A DNA stretch of 64,000 nucleotides from Chryseobacterium sp. JV274. GTDB taxonomy: Bacteria; Bacteroidota; Bacteroidia; Flavobacteriales; Weeksellaceae. Position numbers and translations under genes: made by a program. Under the pieces are notes generated by a model. It did not search any database and was not told where the DNA came from. It saw nothing but the letters and a program-made list of their open reading frames with translations. The stretch spans positions 4,051,001-4,115,000 of the forward strand of contig NZ_LR824569.1 of NCBI RefSeq assembly GCF_903969135.1, in the 5' to 3' direction. The stretch's first letter is position 1. Each line of letters starts with the position of its first letter. Positions 59,471 through 64,000 of the stretch are shown here, one piece after another.

Positions 59471-60901
59471 TTAATTTTTGATGAGCTTTCTACTGGTCGT
59501 ATTACCATTCTCGAAAGTTACCTTTGCGGTATAGATCCCTTTGGATAAGTCTGAAACAGAAGAGTGAGAGTCTTTTATTGTTTTTATTACCTGCCCGCCA
59601 ACGGAGAAAATTTCTATTTTAGTCACTCTATCCTTTGATGTGAAGATGAGGTTTTGGCTTACGGGGTTTTCAATGGCAACTGCAGAAGAAGATTTGCCCG
59701 GATTAGTGGTTGCCAATGTCATACTATTAAGAAGGTATTTTACGATATAGCCGCTTCCGTTAGCAATGATATTGTTGTCGTTAATGATCATATCTCCAAC
59801 TGTTGTCAGGTTTGGGTCTGTTTCCACAAAATAATTGAAAACAGGATCTATTTGTCCGTTTTGAGCAATTTTTGAAATGAAAAATTCACCTCCGTTCTGG
59901 GCATAATTCATTCCTCCGATGTAGTAGTAGCCATTTTTTTCAACGATACTCAAAATATCATTCAAAGAGGAAAAGGAAGAATTGAAATTAGCTGTAAATG
60001 ATGGGTCAAAAGTTCCGTTTGCATTAATTTTGTTAAGACTTCCGGCTGCGTTCGGATCAAAGCTTGAAAAAATAATATTGTTATTGCTGTCAAGGATTGC
60101 AGATTGTATATATCCTGGATTGAAAGTTAGATTGACAATACCTGTGTTTCCAAAACCTGTAATAAGCTGTCCATCTGCGTTGTATTTTGCCACAGCACCC
60201 ACATATGCCGAACCTGTAGGATCTGCCTTGTTGTATCCAAAACCGATAATATTGGATTGGTTGTCTAAAGCGACTAAGTTAAAGTTTGAAAAATTATTGA
60301 TAAAGCCATTCATTCCAAATGTGGTATCCAGGCTTCCGTTTTCATTCAGTCTGCATATAATCCCTGTAGGATCTTGTAAGGGAATAATTGTTTTCTGTCC
60401 GTAAACGATTATTTTGTTATTCTGAAGGACAAGTCCGTATCCCCGAACATTCAGATCAGGATTGATATCAGCAATTTTTGCGATTCCGTTAACGCCAAAG
60501 GTATTGTCTAATTGTCCGTTTGGAAGTATTCTGATAACCACTGAGTAGTTGATATTTGCATCAGACGTAAATGCTTGAATTAAAAGTTTGCCATCCTGCT
60601 GCATTTTCAGCTGACTGTCATAGGAAGTGTAAGGTAGTTGAATTTCACCGCTGTTTCCGAAAGTGGTATCAATTGTACCAGTGGCGGTTAGCTTTGATAA
60701 AAAAGAGGGTGAGGGAGTCATTCCATTATTCTTGGTATAAGTAAAATAAATGTTTCCGTCTGAATTTTGAACCATTTTAGACCAGGCATCATAGTTGGGG
60801 GTAGAATAGATACCATTTGAAGCAAAAAGATTGTCTTTAGACACAATCTGGGCAGAGATATTCTGAATCACCAGAATAGCCAGTAATAAAATTTTTTTCA
60901 T
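59471..60901 (-). CDS. Secreted delta-60 repeat protein with T9SS sorting domain
   Basis: A 476-residue secreted protein. The signal peptide ends NISAQ. Several delta-60-type repeats follow, marked by G.LD..FG.NG or similar (TIDTTFGNSGEI, QLDNTFGVNGIA, SLDTTFGMNGFI, QLITGFGNTGIV, TFDPSFTAN), which form a beta-propeller-like fold. The last 75 residues are a T9SS sorting domain (VENPVSQNLIF-type start, LSKGIYTAKVTF, SRKLIKN). The role is unknown, probably surface or extracellular binding. Confidence 0.88.
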   Translation of the reverse strand: MKKILLLAILVIQNISAQIVSKDNLFASNGIYSTPNYDAWSKMVQNSDGNIYFTYTKNNGMTPSPSFLSKLTATGTIDTTFGNSGEIQLPYTSYDSQLKMQQDGKLLIQAFTSDANINYSVVIRILPNGQLDNTFGVNGIAKIADINPDLNVRGYGLVLQNNKIIVYGQKTIIPLQDPTGIICRLNENGSLDTTFGMNGFINNFSNFNLVALDNQSNIIGFGYNKADPTGSAYVGAVAKYNADGQLITGFGNTGIVNLTFNPGYIQSAILDSNNNIIFSSFDPNAAGSLNKINANGTFDPSFTANFNSSFSSLNDILSIVEKNGYYYIGGMNYAQNGGEFFISKIAQNGQIDPVFNYFVETDPNLTTVGDMIINDNNIIANGSGYIVKYLLNSMTLATTNPGKSSSAVAIENPVSQNLIFTSKDRVTKIEIFSVGGQVIKTIKDSHSSVSDLSKGIYTAKVTFENGNTTSRKLIKN

Positions 60902-60936
60902 TATTTGTTTGAGTTTTTATGTCTGACAAAAGTAAT

Positions 60937-60966
60937 AAAAAAAACCTCCGGTAAAAACCAGAGGTT
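60937..60966 (-). terminator. Terminator of RNase G gene
   Basis: AACCTCCGG and CCAGAGGTT stem (one mismatch) with a T-run on the minus strand. Confidence 0.65.
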
Positions 60967-60976
60967 GAATTTTGTC

Positions 60977-62536
60977 TTAATTAGAGAATTCTATTAATTC
61001 TTCTTTTTTAGCATTGTAGATTTTGTATTCTAAATATTTAAAAGAATCTCTTGGAACGATGGTTACCCATTTTTTGTATTTGATAAACCATTTCATCTGG
61101 ATACTTTTAATGCCTTTTGTAAGGTAGGCTTCCACAAACGGGTGTACATGCAGATAGATTTTTCCTTTTTCTTTCTGCAGGATGTTTCTTAAGGTTTCAC
61201 CCATTCTTTCAACGATAACAATAGGAGCTACAATTTCTCCGTCTTTGTTCGGGTTTTCTTCTTTGGTGTCGATCTGCTTTTCCGGACGGTTTCTTTGTCT
61301 GGTGATCTGGATCAGACCAAATTTACTAGGAGGAAGGATTTTGTGGCGTGCTTTGTCGCGCTTCATTTCCTCTTTCAGATGCTCGTAAAGATCTCTTCTG
61401 TGATCAGAATTTGGCATGTCTATGAAATCAATAACGATGATACCTCCCATATCGCGGAGGCGAAGTTGTCTTGCGATTTCAGTAGCGGCCATTTTGTTCA
61501 CTTTCAGTGCATGTTCTTTATTGACAGCGGCTCCGGTAGTAATATTGTTGCCGGAGTTGACGTCAACGACGTGAAGTGCTTCTGTGTGTTCAATAACAAG
61601 ATAGGCTCCTTTGGAACTTGGAATGTTAACGTGTTTTCCGAAGCTCTGTTTAAGCTGTTTTTCAACATTGTAATATTCCAGAAGAGGAATATGGGAATCA
61701 TAAAACTGGACAATATTTTTCTTTTCAGGGGCAATTACTTCTACATAATTTGTCATTTCGCTTACCATTTGCTCATCATCGCAGATGATATTTACGAAAT
61801 CCTGATTAAAATTGTCTCTTAAAATAGCTGAAGCTTTGTCTTCTTCGCTTAAAACTTTGGATGGAACTTTATTTTTCTGGATGTTTTTAAAAGTGCTTTC
61901 CCATTTCTGAACCAGCTGGTTCATATCATTATGAAGATCCGCTACTTTTTTTCCTTCGGCTACTGTTCTGATGATAACTCCGAAACCTTCAGGTTTGATA
62001 CTGTCGATAAGGGTTCTCAGTCTTTCCTTTTCTTCAAAACTTCTGATCTTTTTAGAAATAGAAACTTTATTGTCGAAAGGGATCAGAACCAGAAAGCGTC
62101 CTGTCAGAGAGATTTGGGTAGAGATTCTTGGGCCTTTTGTAGAAATTGGCTCCTTAGTGATTTGCAGAAGAACTATATCGTCTTTGACGATCACTTTATC
62201 TACCGTTCCATTTTTGTCTATTTCGGGTTGTATCTCGAAATTCTTTAAGCTTGAAGTGCTTTGTTTTTTAGAAATAGTATCTTTTAAAAACTTTTTGTAT
62301 GTAAGATACTGAGGCCCCAGATCCTGATAGTGCAGAAATGCATCCTTGTCATATCCGATATTGACGAATGCTGCATTCAGATTGGGTGCCAGTTTTTTTA
62401 CTTTTCCTATAAACAGATCTCCAACTATAAAATCGCTTTTGTCCTCTTGCTCATGAAGTTCACATAGTCTTCCGTCTTCCAGTAATGCAATCTTTGTAAG
62501 ATCATCTTCATGCGAAACTATTAGTTCTTTCTTCAT
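60977..62536 (-). CDS. rng: Ribonuclease E/G family endoribonuclease
   Basis: A 519-residue RNase G-type enzyme. The N-terminal S1-like region is FIGKVKKLAPNLNAAFVNIG; the 5' sensor region follows. The catalytic Asp pair lies in VVDVNSGN and IVIDFIDMPN; KFGLIQITRQRNRPEKQ is the end of the DNase I-like part. Where E. coli has the Zn-link (CPxC) there is ENPNKDGEIVAPIVIVERM, so the dimer-linking Cys are absent. It processes rRNA and decays mRNA. Its upstream neighbour is the 29-residue basic-protein gene, then HU. Confidence 0.94.
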   Translation of the reverse strand: MKKELIVSHEDDLTKIALLEDGRLCELHEQEDKSDFIVGDLFIGKVKKLAPNLNAAFVNIGYDKDAFLHYQDLGPQYLTYKKFLKDTISKKQSTSSLKNFEIQPEIDKNGTVDKVIVKDDIVLLQITKEPISTKGPRISTQISLTGRFLVLIPFDNKVSISKKIRSFEEKERLRTLIDSIKPEGFGVIIRTVAEGKKVADLHNDMNQLVQKWESTFKNIQKNKVPSKVLSEEDKASAILRDNFNQDFVNIICDDEQMVSEMTNYVEVIAPEKKNIVQFYDSHIPLLEYYNVEKQLKQSFGKHVNIPSSKGAYLVIEHTEALHVVDVNSGNNITTGAAVNKEHALKVNKMAATEIARQLRLRDMGGIIVIDFIDMPNSDHRRDLYEHLKEEMKRDKARHKILPPSKFGLIQITRQRNRPEKQIDTKEENPNKDGEIVAPIVIVERMGETLRNILQKEKGKIYLHVHPFVEAYLTKGIKSIQMKWFIKYKKWVTIVPRDSFKYLEYKIYNAKKEELIEFSN

Positions 62537-62689
62537 TTTTTAATAAGATAAAATTGTTAAGATTATAGGAAGTGGATGTTTTCTAGATTAATTCATCTAT
62601 TAAATATAAGGATTTTGAATGAAAACCATTATATGTTTATTAAAATAATATTTGAAACCATCTGCTTTCCGCGGAATCTTATAGTTGCA

Positions 62690-62741
62690 AACAAAAATAT
62701 AGTTAGTGAACTTTAAGAATTTAAATCCACCAACTATATTA
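62690..62741 (-). terminator. Stem-loop between the basic-protein gene and rng
   Basis: AATATAGTTAGTG and CACCAACTATATT are complementary at 12 of 13 positions, and the minus strand continues into TTTTTG. It may terminate the upstream gene or sit in the rng leader. A -7-like TATTTTTG (62699-62692, minus) follows. Confidence 0.5.
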
Positions 62742-62769
62742 TTATATTGTAAATCTCGAGAAGAGGAGA

Positions 62770-62859
62770 TTATTTTTTCTTATGTCTGTTTGCTCTTCTT
62801 CTTTTCTTTCTTTTGTGAGTCGCAACCTTGTGTCTTTTTCTTTTCTTTCCGCTTGGCAT
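62770..62859 (-). CDS. 29-residue highly basic protein, probable ribosomal protein
   Basis: Reading leftwards from ATG 62859, a 30-codon frame including stop encodes MPSGKKRKRHKVATHKRKKR then RRANRHKKK. About 60% of the residues are Lys, Arg or His and none is acidic. Such sequences are typical of tiny ribosomal proteins, for example the bTHX- and bS22/mS38-like classes; I cannot say which. Flavobacterial ribosomes are known to contain additional small proteins of this kind. It lies between HU and rng. Its context supports a role in translation. Confidence 0.8.
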   Translation of the reverse strand: MPSGKKRKRHKVATHKRKKRRRANRHKKK

Positions 62860-62902
62860 AATTTTAATTTTTTAGTAACTAGTTAATATTCAGTTAATGT
62901 TC

Positions 62903-63193
62903 TTATTTTACTGCAACTTTAGTTTTTACTTTCTCAACAAAAGATTTTGAAGGTTTGAAAGCAGGAATGTTATGAGCAGGAATCTCAATTGCAGTGTTTT
63001 TAGAAATATTTCTTCCTGTTTTAGCAGCTCTTGTTTTAATGATAAAAGATCCAAAACCTCTTAGATAAACATTATCCCCATTATACATAGAAGTTCTGAT
63101 CTCCTGCATAAAAGCTTCTACAACTTTCTGTGTTTCATTCTTTTCTGTTCCCAACTTATTTGAGATGGTGTTTACCAATTCTGCCTTTGTCAT
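62903..63193 (-). CDS. HU family DNA-binding protein
   Basis: A 96-residue HU/IHF-type nucleoid protein. MTKAELVNTISNKLGTEKNE forms the helical dimer part and NVYLRGFGSFIIKTRAAKTG the DNA-binding beta-arm; PAFKPSKSFVEKV is the C-terminal helix. It bends and packages DNA. It has its own promoter and precedes the basic-protein gene by 43 bp. Confidence 0.95.
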   Translation of the reverse strand: MTKAELVNTISNKLGTEKNETQKVVEAFMQEIRTSMYNGDNVYLRGFGSFIIKTRAAKTGRNISKNTAIEIPAHNIPAFKPSKSFVEKVKTKVAVK

Positions 63194-63224
63194 TTCCTTA
63201 TTTTAATTTTAAATTTTAGGTGTG

Positions 63225-63256
63225 CAAATTTAGTTAAAAAAATTGAATACTAGCAA
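63225..63256 (-). promoter_or_regulatory. HU promoter
   Basis: On the minus strand TTG (63256-63254), 21 bases, then TAAATTTG (63232-63225), about 32 bp before the start codon. The rest of the 319-bp gap up to 63512 is A/T-rich and I see nothing else in it. Confidence 0.6.
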
Positions 63257-63512
63257 ATTAGTGGCAAAATATTTTTATTCAAATCGTTGAGCTTTTAATG
63301 TATATGCTATATTAAGGCAGGATTGTAACAATTTAACAATAAAATAATCTAGCGGGATAAAGGTACAAAAAAAATAATGAACAAAATTTAATAAATGCCG
63401 GCAGCAAAAGGTTCTGCAGGGTTTTCTTACTTTATATTAAGTATTTGTGAACCCTCCTCAGTCTCCACCAGATATCCGGAATTTTAAATTTTAAATTTGA
63501 AATCAGAATTTT

Positions 63513-64000
63513 TTATAAACTGGAATTGTAATATCCGTTTTCTACGCAGAAACGTATAAGATGAAGCTTGGTTTTCAGTCCCAGTTTTTCTGTAAGCCGG
63601 TTGATATAAGTGTCAATAGTTCTTGTGCTTAGGTTAAGTTTTTCTGCAATTTCTTTATTGCTGAATCCCTCATAGCAGAATCTCATCAACTGTATTTCAG
63701 CCGGAGAAAGCTCTTCCTGGCCCTTTTTCTGCCTGTCCATGTATTCCTGTACGGCAAGGGGCTGCTGCTCCCATTCCTTGGAATAGGTTTGATAATCAAA
63801 GTCTTCAGTAGCAATACTTCCTTTAATAATATCCTTTATAATGGTGCTTTTTTTCTGACAATAATAGATATTAGGGATTTTTGAAAGAATTTCAGCCATA
63901 TCTTCCTGGTAAGTACCGGAATAGGTGATAATAGGAGTTTCTGTGTTGTTTTTTCGGATGTATTTAATGGCTTCAATTCCGCTTAATACGGGCATAAATA
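63513..64000 (-). CDS. LuxR-type response regulator (partial)
   Basis: The visible 162 residues are the end of a receiver and a LuxR HTH; the start lies beyond the right edge. MPVLSGIEAIKYIRK follows the expected phosphoacceptor, which is outside the window. ITYSGTYQEDM and CQKKST fit the conserved Ser/Thr and Lys of receivers. The HTH is ELSPAEIQLMRFCYEGFSNK, then IAEKLNLSTRTIDTYINRL. It probably works with a two-component kinase not present here. Confidence 0.88.
   Translation of the reverse strand, partial: FMPVLSGIEAIKYIRKNNTETPIITYSGTYQEDMAEILSKIPNIYYCQKKSTIIKDIIKGSIATEDFDYQTYSKEWEQQPLAVQEYMDRQKKGQEELSPAEIQLMRFCYEGFSNKEIAEKLNLSTRTIDTYINRLTEKLGLKTKLHLIRFCVENGYYNSSL

Noticed and set aside
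61295..61822. 175-codon frame antisense to rng
   Set aside because: Antisense shadow over the catalytic core of RNase G.

Overview
The window looks like chromosome of a Chryseobacterium-type flavobacterium (Bacteroidota, Flavobacteriales). It is AT-rich. Two secreted proteins end in type IX secretion (T9SS) sorting domains, and two TonB-dependent receptors are present. Genes generally lack a clear Shine-Dalgarno sequence, and several promoters fit the Bacteroidota pattern of TTG, about 19-21 bases, then TAnnTTTG. No rRNA, tRNA, CRISPR array, prophage or insertion sequence was recognised. Both ends cut through genes: an M16 peptidase on the left and a LuxR-type response regulator on the right.

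Layout. 1-2757: a pair of M16 peptidases, one with the zinc motif and one without. 3235-5565: UvrD/PcrA helicase. 6167-8938: TonB receptor. 9198-11039: CstA. 11234-14713: a tight four-gene run of SGNH hydrolase with T9SS tail, HipA-like kinase, DUF3037 protein and secreted esterase. 14766-16164: an alpha/beta hydrolase and a lipoprotein. 16355-26054: tyrosine/homogentisate degradation (hppD, hmgA, fahA) interleaved with two CoA-transferases. 26179-28706: a TonB receptor translationally coupled to a thioredoxin, behind a perfect palindrome. 29015-30991: cupin and quinone-reductase-like genes divergent from an HxlR regulator. 31305-34240: glycine betaine ABC transporter. 34785-36735: DUF1304, Crp/Fnr, DoxX and AhpD-like proteins. 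36953-41882: cyclase, aldo/keto reductase and a four-gene redox operon (MdaB-like, SDR, YgiN-like, DJ-1). 42198-48559: mixed housekeeping and regulatory genes. 48610-51871: Mpl, a lipoprotein, an acyltransferase and a Nudix hydrolase.

52298-57705 is the most interesting part: a curli (functional amyloid) locus in the order csgA, csgB, csgE, csgF, csgG, lipoprotein. It departs from the enterobacterial system in several ways. The major curlin has 22 gap-free 11-residue units. CsgE carries an extra N-terminal domain that resembles CsgH/CsgC. CsgG carries an extra C-terminal outer-membrane beta-barrel-like domain. A multidomain lipoprotein with a predicted propeller closes the operon. An intrinsic terminator sits between csgA and csgB, and imperfect direct repeats lie upstream of csgA. 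A LuxR-type regulator whose receiver has lost its phosphoacceptor aspartate follows in convergent orientation and could be a CsgD-like regulator.

58062-64000 holds that regulator, OsmC, a delta-60-repeat T9SS protein, RNase G without its usual Cys pair, a 29-residue extremely basic protein (probably ribosomal), HU and the cut response regulator. Between genes there are at least four families of short, non-coding, inverted-repeat-ended elements, some present twice or in tandem.
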